Shown here: positions 45,242 to 54,285 of the stretch, piece after piece
How the letters are laid out: the number at the start of each line of letters is the position of its first letter
How positions within the stretch are numbered: position 1 is the stretch's first letter
Position numbers and translations under genes: made by a program
Notes under the pieces: generated by a model
The model's database searches: none
The model's input: the letters and a program-made list of their open reading frames with translations, nothing else
Told to the model about the DNA's origin: nothing
From: Pandoraea sp.
GTDB taxonomy: Bacteria > Pseudomonadota > Gammaproteobacteria > Burkholderiales > Burkholderiaceae
Reading direction: 5' to 3'
Length of the DNA: 64,000 nt
Assembly (NCBI RefSeq): GCF_004297875.1
Contig: NZ_SCSK01000031.1
Location: 1-64,000, forward strand

Positions 45242-46501
45242 CTATCGCTTGCCGCCGGCGAGTCTGATGGCCTGTGGTTGCCGGCGCAGGCGCTGCATCG
45301 CGATGCACCCCAGCGCCGGCCCCAGGGCTAGCATGCCGAAGCCGCCTTGCCAGCCGAGCTTGCCCACCACTGCGGGCATGAGTTGAATGCTTACCGTGGT
45401 CAGCAAAAAGCCGGCGCAGGTTTGCACGGTCAGCAGCGTGCCGATCGATGCGGGCTCGGCCAGCTCGGCCACGCTCGCCGAGAATTGTGCGGAATCGGCG
45501 ATCACCGAGATCCCCCAGAGCAGCGCCACCACGACGAGCACCGGCACAGGGGCTGCGAACAGCCACCCCATGGCGGCCGCGCAGCAGGCACTGGTTGCCA
45601 TCGCCCCGGTGGTTACCGTCGTGCGGCCGAGGCGGTCCGCCAGCCAGCCACCCAGCCAGGCCCCGAGCGCCCCCGCCGCGATCGCGCAAAACGTCAGCTC
45701 CTCGGCGGCGGTGCGCGCATTGGGCAGGCCGGTTGCCGCGAAGCTCTGCCGCAGAAACACCGCCAGCCAGGCCCACATGGCGTAGAGCTCCCACATGTGG
45801 CCCAGGTAGCCGAGATTGACGAGTCGCAACGCGGGCTGTCGCCATGCCTGCGCCGCCTTGCCGTAGTCGATACGCGGCGCCCGCACCAGGTTCGGCCCGA
45901 CGCCGGCGCAAAGAATCAGTGCGCCCGAGGCTGCGGCACATAACGCCGCAACGCCGTAAATCAACCGCCAATCGAGTCCCTGGGCGGCCGCCAGCAAGTG
46001 CGGGCTGGCCGAGCCCAAGGTCAGCGCGCCCACCAGCAAGCCGATGAGCAAACCCAAATCGCCCTTGGCCCAGGTCGCCGCGAGCCGCATGCCAACCGGG
46101 TAGACTCCCGCCATGCACATGCCGGTCAGCAAACGCAGGCATACGACCACAATGCCCACCGGCGGCAGGCACGCCAACAGCCCGGTTGCCGCGCCGGCGA
46201 CCAGCGCCGAGGCCATGAACAGACGGCGCGGGTCATAACGATCGGCCAGGGAAAGCAGCGCGCTGAGCACGGTGCCGGCAACGAACCCGGCCTGCACCGC
46301 GCTGGTCAGCAAGGCAATTTGCCGCGGCGCGGCGGGAACGCTGTGACGGATCAGCGCGACCACCGACGCCGAGGAAAACCACACGCTCATCGCGGCGACT
46401 TCGCACAGCAGCAAAATGGCCAGCGAGATCGCCTTGCCTGGCCCCTGGCGGGCAACGCTCCCGGCCGGCGCCGTGCTTTCGGAAAGCGTATCGTCGCTCA
46501 T
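45242..46501 (-). CDS. MFS transporter
   Basis: 419 residues, about 12 membrane segments. Motif A-like loops (SLADRYDPRRLFMAS; GWLADRLGRTTVTT) are present. It starts four bases after the flavin reductase stop, so it is part of the monooxygenase operon and likely imports or exports that pathway's substrate. The substrate is unknown. ATG 46501 was preferred to an upstream in-frame start inside the reductase gene. Confidence 0.87.
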   Translation of the reverse strand: MSDDTLSESTAPAGSVARQGPGKAISLAILLLCEVAAMSVWFSSASVVALIRHSVPAAPRQIALLTSAVQAGFVAGTVLSALLSLADRYDPRRLFMASALVAGAATGLLACLPPVGIVVVCLRLLTGMCMAGVYPVGMRLAATWAKGDLGLLIGLLVGALTLGSASPHLLAAAQGLDWRLIYGVAALCAAASGALILCAGVGPNLVRAPRIDYGKAAQAWRQPALRLVNLGYLGHMWELYAMWAWLAVFLRQSFAATGLPNARTAAEELTFCAIAAGALGAWLGGWLADRLGRTTVTTGAMATSACCAAAMGWLFAAPVPVLVVVALLWGISVIADSAQFSASVAELAEPASIGTLLTVQTCAGFLLTTVSIQLMPAVVGKLGWQGGFGMLALGPALGCIAMQRLRRQPQAIRLAGGKR

Positions 46502-46505
46502 CGGA

Positions 46506-47009
46506 TCATTGCGCCGCGGCCAGCGTTGCCGGGCCAACACGATGGAAATCGCGCCCGAAATAGATCAGTCCGTCGCGCTCGCGCTGCGTGCGCACCGCCT
46601 GGATCGTGCAGAAAAACACCGTGTGCGTGCCGACTTCGGTCACCGACGCCACCTCGCAATCGAGCGACGTCACCGCGCCGTGCAGCGCGGGGGCGCCGGT
46701 GGCCAGCGTGTCCCACGACTGGCCGGCAAAACGCGCATCGATCGACATGCCTTTGGTGGCAAAGCGCACCGCCACGTCGCGCTGCTCGGCGCTCAACACA
46801 TTCACGCACAGGCGGCCATTGGCGCGAAACGCTGCGTTGTTGCGGCTGGCCCGGTGAATGCATACGAGCAGCATGGGCGGCTCGTCGGTCACCCCGCACA
46901 CCGCCGAAGCGGTACAGCCGGCACGCCCCGCCGGCCCGTCGGTCGTGATGATGTTGACGGCGGCGCCCAAGCCCGCCATTGCGTCGCGAAAAGCCGTCTT
47001 GTCAACCAT
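46506..47009 (-). CDS. flavin reductase family protein
   Basis: 167 residues. The flavin-reductase-like fold is seen in MAGLGAAVNIITTDG, GCTASAVCGVTDEPPMLLVC and FRANGRLCVNVLSAEQ. It reduces FMN with NAD(P)H and hands FMNH2 to a two-component monooxygenase, here the adjacent LLM protein, which is broken. Of three possible starts, ATG 47009 has AGAGG six bases upstream. The carrier gene follows closely. Confidence 0.9.
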   Translation of the reverse strand: MVDKTAFRDAMAGLGAAVNIITTDGPAGRAGCTASAVCGVTDEPPMLLVCIHRASRNNAAFRANGRLCVNVLSAEQRDVAVRFATKGMSIDARFAGQSWDTLATGAPALHGAVTSLDCEVASVTEVGTHTVFFCTIQAVRTQRERDGLIYFGRDFHRVGPATLAAAQ

Positions 47010-47042
47010 GCGCATCCTCTGCAACTGGACCGGACCCGACGC

Positions 47043-48403
47043 CTAGCGCGCCGGCGTCGTGGCGCTCGGCACGCGATACTGCGCGGCGGTGTGCGTCGCC
47101 GGCAAATGCGCGTGCCCGAATAATTTCTCGCGGTACGTGCCTTCGCGATAGCTCGTCTTGTAGACGCCGCGCTCCTGCAGGATCGGCACGACCAGGCCGA
47201 TGAAGTCCTCGAAACATTCCGGGGTGACGGTGCGCGAGAGATTGAAGCCGTCGACGCCGGCCTCCTCGCTCCAGGCGACCAGCGTATCGGCGACGTGCTG
47301 CGCCGAGCCGACCAGCGGTGCCTGGCGGCTGCCCAGCACCATCTGCTCGAGCAACTTGCGCTTGGTCCATTGCGGGCCGGCCGTACGGTTCATGGCTTCG
47401 ACGTTGGAGACGATCGCCTGGCTCTGTGCCGTCTCGATGGGCTCGTCGAGGTCGTAGCGCGAAAAATCGATCCCCAGCGAGGCAGCCGCATGTACCAGCG
47501 CGCCTTCGGAGCTGACGTAACGACGATATTCGGCGTACTTCTCCTGTGCCTGCTGATCGGTACGCCCCGTCACGATCGTCGCCCCCAGGAACACCTTGAC
47601 GTCGTCTGCCGCGCGTCCCAGGCTTAGCGCCCTGGCACGCACATCATCGACAATGCTTTTCACGCCGGCCTTGCTCTGCCCGTTGACGAATATGCATTCG
47701 GCGTGGGTGGCGGCGAACTGGCGGCCGCGCGTCGAGGCGCCTGCCTGATCGGCGACGGCGCGCACAGGTGCATCGCGTCGACCTTGTATTGCGGACCGCT
47801 GTGATGCACGGCATGCACCTTGGCCGGGTCGGCGTAAATGCCGCGCTCCCGATCGTGCAACACGGCATCGTCCTCCCAGCTGCCTTCCCAAAGCTTGTAG
47901 ACCAGCGACATGTATTCGTCGGCCAGGTCGTATCGATCGTCATGGGCCATTTGGCCGGTCATGCCGATCGCCCGCGCCGCGCTGTCGAGATAGCCGGTGA
48001 CGACATTCCAGCCCACCCGTCCGCCCGTGAGATGGTCCAGCGTGGACATGCGTCGCGCAAACAGAAAGGGTTGCTCGTAGATCAAATTGCAGGTCACGCC
48101 GAACCCGAGGTGGCGTGTCGCGGCCGCCATCGCCGGGATCAGCAGAGTGGGATCGTTGACCGGCACCTGCACCGCGTTGCGCAGCGCCGCGTCGGCGCTT
48201 GCAGCATAGACGTCGTAGACGCCCAGCACGTCCGCGAAGAATATGCCGTCGAACAATCCGGCCTCCAGCTGCCGTGCGAAGTCGACCCAATATTGCAGGT
48301 CTCCAAAGCGGCTGGAGCGGTCACGCGGATGCGTCCACAGCCCCTGCTGGATATGGCCGACGCAGTTCATATCGAAAGCATTCAGGTGAATTTCACGTGG
48401 CAT
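47043..48403 (-). pseudogene. frameshifted LLM-class FMNH2-dependent monooxygenase (NtaA/SnaA/DszA family)
   Basis: Two overlapping frames make up one enzyme. The first (48403 to about 47750) holds MPREIHLNAFDMNCVGHIQQ through YKVDAMHLCAPSP. The second (about 47748 to 47043) resumes with QAGASTRGRQFAATHAECIF and runs to the normal end. Family members usually have about six more residues at the junction (a QRTPVLY-like stretch), so a deletion of about 19 bases near 47748-47752 would explain both the gap and the frameshift. The start has GAGG seven bases upstream. The enzyme is probably inactive unless the break is a sequencing error. Confidence 0.85.
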
Positions 48404-48497
48404 GACGAATCCTCGGAACGAACGGTTTCGGACAATACAAATGATCGGATACTTGACGCACGCCGTTTACTATAGTGGACAATTAGGCACTATGAAA

Positions 48498-48512
48498 GAC
48501 ATAATTTATGTC
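48498..48512. promoter_or_regulatory. perfect palindrome, likely operator of the XRE-cupin regulator
   Basis: GACATAA-t-TTATGTC is a perfect 7-base dyad about 60 bases before the XRE-cupin gene and 95 before the divergent monooxygenase gene. A second short dyad, ATAGTG-N10-CACTAT, lies next to it at 48472-48493. The placement fits control of both divergent units. Confidence 0.55.
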
Positions 48513-48572
48513 GTCAAACGCCGCGCGACGGCGGCGTGCCGCCCGCCCCGGCGGTTAAGCTAAGATGCGCCT

Positions 48573-49142
48573 ATGCAAAATCGCTCGCCTTCCGACCCGA
48601 CCCACGCGATTGCCTCGCGCATCAAAATCGAGCGCGAGGCGCGCGGCTGGTCGCTGGCCGATCTGGCCGAACGCTCCGGCGTGTCCAAAGCGATGATCAG
48701 CAAAATCGAGCGCGGCGAGGCCAGCCCCACGGCCACGGTGCTCGGCCGGCTCTCCGGGGCGTTCGGCCTGTCGCTGTCGATGCTGCTGGTGCTGGCCGAG
48801 CAAAGCGGCGAACGAATCAGCCGTCATGCGCAGCAGCCGGTCTGGCACGATCCGGAAACCGGCTACACGCGCCGCGCCGTCTCGCCGCCCACCGGCGGCA
48901 TGCTCGAACTGCTGGAAGTTGTCTTGCCGGCAAAGGTGAGGATTCCCTATCCCGCTACGGCGTTCGCGTTTCAGCACCAGCAGATCTGGGTGCGCCAAGG
49001 CACGCTGGTTTTCGAGGAAGGGTCGCAGACCCACCGCCTGGAGGCCGGCGACTGCCTGCAACTGGGCTCGCCGGCGGATTGCGCTTTCTTCAATCCCGGT
49101 CCTGCCGCCTGCGTTTATGTCGTGGCGCTCGTGCGCCGTTAG
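48573..49142 (+). CDS. XRE-family regulator with C-terminal cupin sensor
   Basis: 189 residues. The N-terminal helix-turn-helix (about 12-66) reads IKIEREARGWSLADLAERSG then VSKAMISKIERGEASPTATV. A cupin domain (about 105-185) includes HQQIWVRQGTLVFEEGSQTH and LEAGDCLQLGSP. Proteins of this plan sense small metabolites and regulate adjacent catabolic genes. It is divergent from the LLM monooxygenase/flavin reductase/MFS operon. Confidence 0.92.
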   Translation: MQNRSPSDPTHAIASRIKIEREARGWSLADLAERSGVSKAMISKIERGEASPTATVLGRLSGAFGLSLSMLLVLAEQSGERISRHAQQPVWHDPETGYTRRAVSPPTGGMLELLEVVLPAKVRIPYPATAFAFQHQQIWVRQGTLVFEEGSQTHRLEAGDCLQLGSPADCAFFNPGPAACVYVVALVRR

Positions 49143-49172
49143 AACACCAGCTGCGATCGCCACGGCCCCTGA

Positions 49173-49796
49173 TCAATCGAGCAAGCCCCGCTCGGCCAGC
49201 AAGGCTTGCACCTGCGCGAGGCGCAGCATCGGGTCGTCCTGGCCGAGCAGCGCCTGTTTGAGGTGCGGCGGCAGCGCCAGCAGCTCGGCCCAGCGATTGG
49301 CAACCCAGCCACACTCGTCGAGCCGAAACGGTGCAGCCATCGGCATCTGCTCACCTGGCACCCCCTGCTTCTGCAGTCGCGCAATGAGCCGCCCCAGCGC
49401 ATCGGCGCCGCCCTGCAGTGTCGGGGGAATCGGCACTATCGCGTCGTCGGCCAGCGCAGTGCCTTGCCCGTGCCATAGGCCATATTTGCCAGGCTCGGAC
49501 GATGCCAGCCGGAAGCGCGTCGTGCCCACGCACGTCAACTCCAGGAGTGTCGGCATCGGCGCCTCGCAGGACTCGATCCGCGCCATCGTGCCGACCGACC
49601 CGAGCAGCTCCGTCTTGCCCGCCTGGCGCACCTCGCTGCCCTCGAGCAAAATCACGACGCCGAATTCCGTTCCCTCAGCCAGGCATCGGCGGATCATATC
49701 GAGATAGCGCACTTCGAAAATGCGCAAATGCAATACGCCGGATGGAAACAGCGCATTGCTCAACGGAAACAGCGGAATGGATGGCGGCAGCAACAT
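49173..49796 (-). CDS. LON N-terminal (substrate-binding) domain protein
   Basis: 207 residues starting MLLPPSIPLFPLSNALFPSG, then LRIFEVRYLDMIRRCL and FGVVIL, which is the LON N-terminal PUA-like domain. The ATPase and protease domains of Lon are absent, as in the YcaC/Slr-type stand-alone members, whose role is not well defined. No strong ribosome binding site precedes ATG 49796. It converges with the XRE-cupin gene 30 bases away. Confidence 0.88.
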   Translation of the reverse strand: MLLPPSIPLFPLSNALFPSGVLHLRIFEVRYLDMIRRCLAEGTEFGVVILLEGSEVRQAGKTELLGSVGTMARIESCEAPMPTLLELTCVGTTRFRLASSEPGKYGLWHGQGTALADDAIVPIPPTLQGGADALGRLIARLQKQGVPGEQMPMAAPFRLDECGWVANRWAELLALPPHLKQALLGQDDPMLRLAQVQALLAERGLLD

Positions 49797-49949
49797 GCCG
49801 TCATGATGACACAGCCGCGGGGCGCTGCAACAGCGTGTTGCTGATTGCGTCCCGGAGATTGTCGCACCGCGCATCACCCGATCGGCGCAGCGCATCGGCA
49901 GTATCCGGTTAACCGCCACCGCTTGAGCAAGCAGATCCCGGAGGCTTCG

Positions 49950-50096
49950 ATGTACTCGGGGAATTCCCCGGAAATCCGGGACCCAGAGCGCTACGCCGCC
50001 AATCCGTATGCTTCTGTTTTCGACGGCAGCCTCGCTCGCGAGGTGCTGGGATTTCGCCCGACCAGCTCGTGGCGGGAAATCGTCAATGCCGAATGA
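49950..50096 (+). pseudogene. C-terminal remnant of an NAD-dependent epimerase/dehydratase
   Basis: An open frame ends with GSLAREVLGFRPTSSWREIV, a close match to the tail of sugar epimerases (pattern: ...K...LGF.P..SWR). The rest of the enzyme is missing: upstream sequence in the same frame is unrelated and runs into the LON gene's promoter side. It is best read as a decayed or truncated copy. Confidence 0.6.
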
Positions 50097-50687
50097 GCGC
50101 CCGATATCGGGCGGTGGTTGCCTTCATCGCAGGAAACCCGCTCCGCCATTGCTGGGATCCGACGCGACCGGCCAACCCGAGCGCCTCGCAACACGGTCGC
50201 ACCGATCCGCAACCGGACCACATACGACGGAGACGTTCGAATGCAGTAAACGCTTAATATTTTTGCGACGCAAATGTCGTTTTTCGATAATCAAACGACG
50301 GAAAAGAAAAGTCTTTTTTACACCGAATTTGTACTATGCAAACAGCAGGGTGAAACTCGAACGCCGGTGGATATATCGGTGAAATCCCTTATAGGACGGC
50401 ATTTGGCAGCACCCGCGAGGCAAAACGGAAGTCGTCGCGCGAGGCATTTCCCGGTCACGGCCGGGCCAGGCGCGAGTGTGGCGAAATCGGATAGTAAAAA
50501 AATTGACATGGCAGGCCGGTCACCCACGCCGACACTGCCGGAGACACGTCTTCAGCAACACCCCGGCGACCGCCGCGGCAACCCGATGGTTTGGTCAGCC
50601 GCGCCGTGCACAAGAGGATCGGGGATGCCGAGGACCATGGTGACGCGCAGGACACTCACGTGAAATTGCCGTACTCAGGAGACAAAG
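50097..50687. other. intergenic region upstream of the ABC importer
   Basis: 591 bases without a convincing gene. An AT-rich stretch lies at 50250-50340. It includes a dyad GTCGTTT-N10-AAACGAC at 50276-50299 that could be an operator for the transporter operon. Short frames in this stretch have no protein-like features. Confidence 0.5.
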
Positions 50688-51776
50688 ATGCCTCAACCAT
50701 TTGTTCGCTTTGCGCAGGTCCAGAAGACGTATGACGGCGAGAGTCTGGTCGTCAAGGACCTGAATCTCGATATTGAACAAGGCGAGTTTCTCACGCTGCT
50801 TGGCCCATCCGGCTCGGGCAAGACGACGACCCTGATGATGCTCGCCGGATTCGAGACCGCCACGCACGGCGAAATCTATCTCGACGGGCAACCGATCAAT
50901 CGTCTCGCGCCGGAAAAGCGCAATATCGGCATGGTGTTCCAGAGCTACGCGCTTTTTCCTCACATGACGGTCGAGGAAAATATCGCATTCTCGCTGAAAG
51001 TGCGCCGCAGGCCGGCCGAGGAAATCAAGCAAAAAGTCGCACATGCGCTGGACACGGTCGGCCTCAAGGGGTTTGGCCAGAGACGCCCCAACCAGCTGTC
51101 GGGTGGACAGCAACAGCGGGTGGCGGTGGCCCGCGCCCTGGTGTTCGAGCCCAAGCTGGTGTTGATGGACGAACCACTCTCGGCACTCGACAAGCAACTG
51201 CGCGAGCAGATGAAATTCGAGATCAAGCGACTGCACCGCGAACTTGGCATCACCGTCGTGTACGTCACGCACGACCAATCGGAAGCCTTGACGATGTCGG
51301 ACCGCGTCGCGGTCTTCCAGGACGGCCGCATCATCCAGCTCGATACGCCGGTCGATCTTTATGAGCGCCCGGGCAACGCGTTCGTCGCGCGTTTCATCGG
51401 CGAAAACAATCGTCTCGTGGGCGACGTGAAGTCGCTGGGCAGTAACGAGTGTGTGGTCGAATGCGGCGGTGAAATCATCCGTGCCCTGCCCGTCAACGTG
51501 CAGCGCTCAGGCAATCGCACCACGCTGTCGCTGCGTCCCGAGCGGGTCGTGCTCGACCCGCCCCAAACCACCCACGACAACGTGGTCGAGGCCCGCATAG
51601 AAGAGCTGGTCTATCTGGGCGACCACTTGCGGGTCAGAACGACGGCCTGCGGCACCGATAGCTTCATCATCAAACTGCCGAACACGGCCAGCGGCTATCC
51701 GCAATTACGCGAGCAACAAGTGATCCGCGTCGGCTGGCAGGCGGCCGATTGCCGGGCGCTCGATTACGTTCAGTAA
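50688..51776 (+). CDS. ABC transporter ATP-binding protein, PotA-like
   Basis: 362 residues. Walker [10 protein letters not shown] (near 38-46), Q-loop [12 protein letters not shown], signature [15 protein letters not shown], Walker [12 protein letters not shown] and the switch His in THDQSEAL are intact. A TOBE domain follows (about 280-360). It energises the importer encoded by the next three genes. AGGAG lies six bases before the ATG. Polyamine-type (PotABCD) importers also carry guanidino and amino compounds. With creatinase downstream, creatine is a reasonable but unproven substrate. Confidence 0.93.
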   Translation: MPQPFVRFAQVQKTYDGESLVVKDLNLDIEQGEFLTLLGPSGSGKTTTLMMLAGFETATHGEIYLDGQPINRLAPEKRNIGMVFQSYALFPHMTVEENIAFSLKVRRRPAEEIKQKVAHALDTVGLKGFGQRRPNQLSGGQQQRVAVARALVFEPKLVLMDEPLSALDKQLREQMKFEIKRLHRELGITVVYVTHDQSEALTMSDRVAVFQDGRIIQLDTPVDLYERPGNAFVARFIGENNRLVGDVKSLGSNECVVECGGEIIRALPVNVQRSGNRTTLSLRPERVVLDPPQTTHDNVVEARIEELVYLGDHLRVRTTACGTDSFIIKLPNTASGYPQLREQQVIRVGWQAADCRALDYVQ

Positions 51777-51843
51777 CCGCAACGCCGCCGAATCACTATT
51801 AATAAATCGCGCAGGGCAAATCCATTGGAACCAGGAGGATCAC

Positions 51844-52914
51844 ATGAAACAAAACAAGAGCGCATTATTTTCATGCGGCGTGGTGTCGTTGCTGCTGGGT
51901 CTCTCGCTTCCGCTTCACGCGGAGACGATGACGCTCACGTCATGGGGCGGCGCATACTCGAAGAGCCAACTCGAGGCGATGATCAAGCCTTACGAAAAAG
52001 CCACCGGCAATCAGGTGCTGCAGGAAGACTACAACGGCGGGCTGGCTGAAATTCGCGCTCAGGTACAAACCGGCAACGTCAAATGGGATGTGGTCGACGT
52101 CGAGTATGCCGAGGCGCTGCGCGGCTGCGACGACGGCCTGTTCGAGCACATCGATGCCAAGTCGTTGCCGCCGGGCAGCGACGGCGTGCCGGCCGACAAG
52201 GATTTTCTGCCCGGCCGGGTTACCGACTGTGCGGTGGGCAATGTGTCATACGCGAACGTTTATGCCTATGACAAAGCCAAATATCCGAGCGGTGGCCCGC
52301 AAACGCTGGAGGACTTTTTCAATCTGAAGAAATTCCCTGGCAAGCGCGGTCTGAAGAAGGAGCCGAACGTCAATCTGGAAATGGCGCTGATGGCCGATGG
52401 CGTCAAGCCGGAAGACGTCTATAAGGTGCTGAGCACGCCGGCGGGGCTGGATCGCGCGTTCAAGAAGCTCGACACCATCAAGAAAGACATCGTGTGGTGG
52501 CAGGCTGGCGCTCAGCCGGCGCAGCTACTGGCCAGCGGGGAAGTGGCGATGACCACCGTGTATCACGGCCGCATCTACGATGCCGACACCAAGGACGGGA
52601 AGAACTTCCAGATTGTATGGGACGGCCAGGTTCAGGTGCCTGATTTCTTCGTCGTGGTCAAAGGCTCGAAGCATGTCAAGGAAGCGATGGATTTCATTCG
52701 CTACGCGACGGGCTCGCGCCCGCTGGCGAGTCAGACCCAATACATTCCCTACGCACCGGCGAGAAAATCCTCGATGAAGTTCGTCGATCAGAAAGTCTTG
52801 CCCTGGCTGCCGACCGACGATCACCCGGGCCGCCATATGACGACGGACGCCGCCTGGTGGGCCGACCATGCCGACCAGATCAACCAGCGCTTCGCCACGT
52901 GGCTGGCGCAGTGA
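51844..52914 (+). CDS. ABC transporter periplasmic substrate-binding protein, PotD-like
   Basis: 356 residues. A signal peptide (FSCGVVSLLLGLSLPLHAET) leads into the type 1 binding domain MTLTSWGGAYSKSQLEAMIK, typical for the polyamine/opine/guanidino binding-protein group. GGAGG precedes the ATG. It is followed by a strong intercistronic hairpin (52939-52978), which commonly protects the abundant binding-protein mRNA. The exact ligand cannot be read from sequence. Confidence 0.93.
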   Translation: MKQNKSALFSCGVVSLLLGLSLPLHAETMTLTSWGGAYSKSQLEAMIKPYEKATGNQVLQEDYNGGLAEIRAQVQTGNVKWDVVDVEYAEALRGCDDGLFEHIDAKSLPPGSDGVPADKDFLPGRVTDCAVGNVSYANVYAYDKAKYPSGGPQTLEDFFNLKKFPGKRGLKKEPNVNLEMALMADGVKPEDVYKVLSTPAGLDRAFKKLDTIKKDIVWWQAGAQPAQLLASGEVAMTTVYHGRIYDADTKDGKNFQIVWDGQVQVPDFFVVVKGSKHVKEAMDFIRYATGSRPLASQTQYIPYAPARKSSMKFVDQKVLPWLPTDDHPGRHMTTDAAWWADHADQINQRFATWLAQ

Positions 52915-52938
52915 GCACGACCGCTTAAAGTAATCAAG

Positions 52939-52978
52939 GGCGCCATGCCTCGCACCAGCGGGTCGAGGGCATGGCGCC
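52939..52978 (+). repeat. intercistronic stem-loop between binding protein and permease genes
   Basis: A perfect 11-base inverted repeat (52939-52949 with 52968-52978) has an 18-base loop. There is no T-run, and the stem ends two bases before the permease's GGAGGAG. It may stabilise the upstream mRNA and lower permease expression. Confidence 0.7.
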
Positions 52979-52992
52979 GCGGAGGAGACTCA

Positions 52993-54285
52993 ATGGACCC
53001 GACCATGGATGCGGCTATTTGGAAGTTCGATGTGAAGACATCGCAGCAGGAAGTCAGTCAGCTGAAAAATAAACTCCGGCGCGCCGAGAGAATGAACCAT
53101 TTGCGTTCCTATCTGATGATCGCACCGCTCTTTGTATTTATCGCCGTCACCTTTCTCGTGCCGATCGGCATGATGCTCTACAAGAGCGTGTATGACCCGG
53201 TGATCAGCCGGCACCTGCCCGAGACGGTCGCGCAGCTGCGCGGCTGGGATCCAACCCGCCAGGCCGTGCCCGACGCCGCGGCGTTCGACGCGCTGGCTGC
53301 CGATATGGTCGCCGCCGCGCATCATGATGCGATTCCGAAAATCGCCTCGCGCCTGAATTTCGAATCCGGCGGGATGCTGTCGCTGTTCATGCGCACCGCG
53401 CGCATGGTCAAGAAGGAGGCGGCGGCCGCGCCTGCCTCGCATGACTGGAAGCAGCGCTTCATGGCGCTCGATCCGGCTTGGGCAACACCGCGGCCATGGG
53501 CCATCATCAAGCGTCTTGGCCATGTCTATACCGCCGGCTACTACGCGCAAGCCCTCGATCTCAAATACAAGGTCAATGGCAGCCTGGAGCGGCAGCCGTC
53601 GTCGTCACGCCTGTACGTCGGCGTCTTCGGCCGCACCGCGTGGGTCGGCCTGCTGGTCACCGGCGCCTGCCTGCTGCTGGGCTACCCGCTCGCCTACTTG
53701 CTGGCCAACCTGAGCCCGAAGAAGGGCAATCTGTTGATGATCATGGTATTGCTGCCGTTCTGGACATCGCTGCTGGTGCGCACCACGGCCTGGATCGTCC
53801 TGCTGCAGTCCGACGGCGTGATCAATAAATTCCTGCTCTGGCTCGGACTCATCCAGCATCCGCTCAACCTGGTCTACAACCGCATCGGCGTGGTCGTCAC
53901 CATGACGCATATTCTGCTGCCGTTCATGGTGCTGCCGCTGTTCAGCGTGATGAAAGCCATACCGCCGTCGTACGCGCGCGCGGCGCGCTCGCTCGGCGCG
54001 GGGCCGTGGCGAGCCTTCTGGCAAGTGTATTTCCCGCAAAGCATGCCTGGCATCAGCGCGGGCGTGCTGCTGGTGTTCATTCTGTCGATCGGCTATTACA
54101 TTACGCCGGCGCTGGTGGGCGGTCCCGCCGACCAGATGATCAGCTACTTCATCGCCGACAATCTGAGCCGCTCGCTGAACTGGGGCCTGGCTGCCGCGCT
54201 CGGCGGCATCCTGCTGGCCAGCGTGCTGTTGCTGTATTCCGTGTACGAACGCTTCGTGGGGATCGCCAATGTCAAACTCGGGTAA
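52993..54285 (+). CDS. ABC transporter permease, PotB-like, with a long inserted segment
   Basis: 430 residues, against about 280-310 for usual PotB proteins. The extra length is an N-terminal ~45-residue coiled segment plus a ~130-residue insert after the first membrane helix (about 85-200), predicted periplasmic. The usual core follows: GYPLAYLLANLSPKKGNLLM and the EAA loop ARAARSLGAGPWRAFWQVYF. GGAGGAG precedes ATG 52993. It overlaps the next permease gene by 17 bases. Confidence 0.92.
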   Translation: MDPTMDAAIWKFDVKTSQQEVSQLKNKLRRAERMNHLRSYLMIAPLFVFIAVTFLVPIGMMLYKSVYDPVISRHLPETVAQLRGWDPTRQAVPDAAAFDALAADMVAAAHHDAIPKIASRLNFESGGMLSLFMRTARMVKKEAAAAPASHDWKQRFMALDPAWATPRPWAIIKRLGHVYTAGYYAQALDLKYKVNGSLERQPSSSRLYVGVFGRTAWVGLLVTGACLLLGYPLAYLLANLSPKKGNLLMIMVLLPFWTSLLVRTTAWIVLLQSDGVINKFLLWLGLIQHPLNLVYNRIGVVVTMTHILLPFMVLPLFSVMKAIPPSYARAARSLGAGPWRAFWQVYFPQSMPGISAGVLLVFILSIGYYITPALVGGPADQMISYFIADNLSRSLNWGLAAALGGILLASVLLLYSVYERFVGIANVKLG

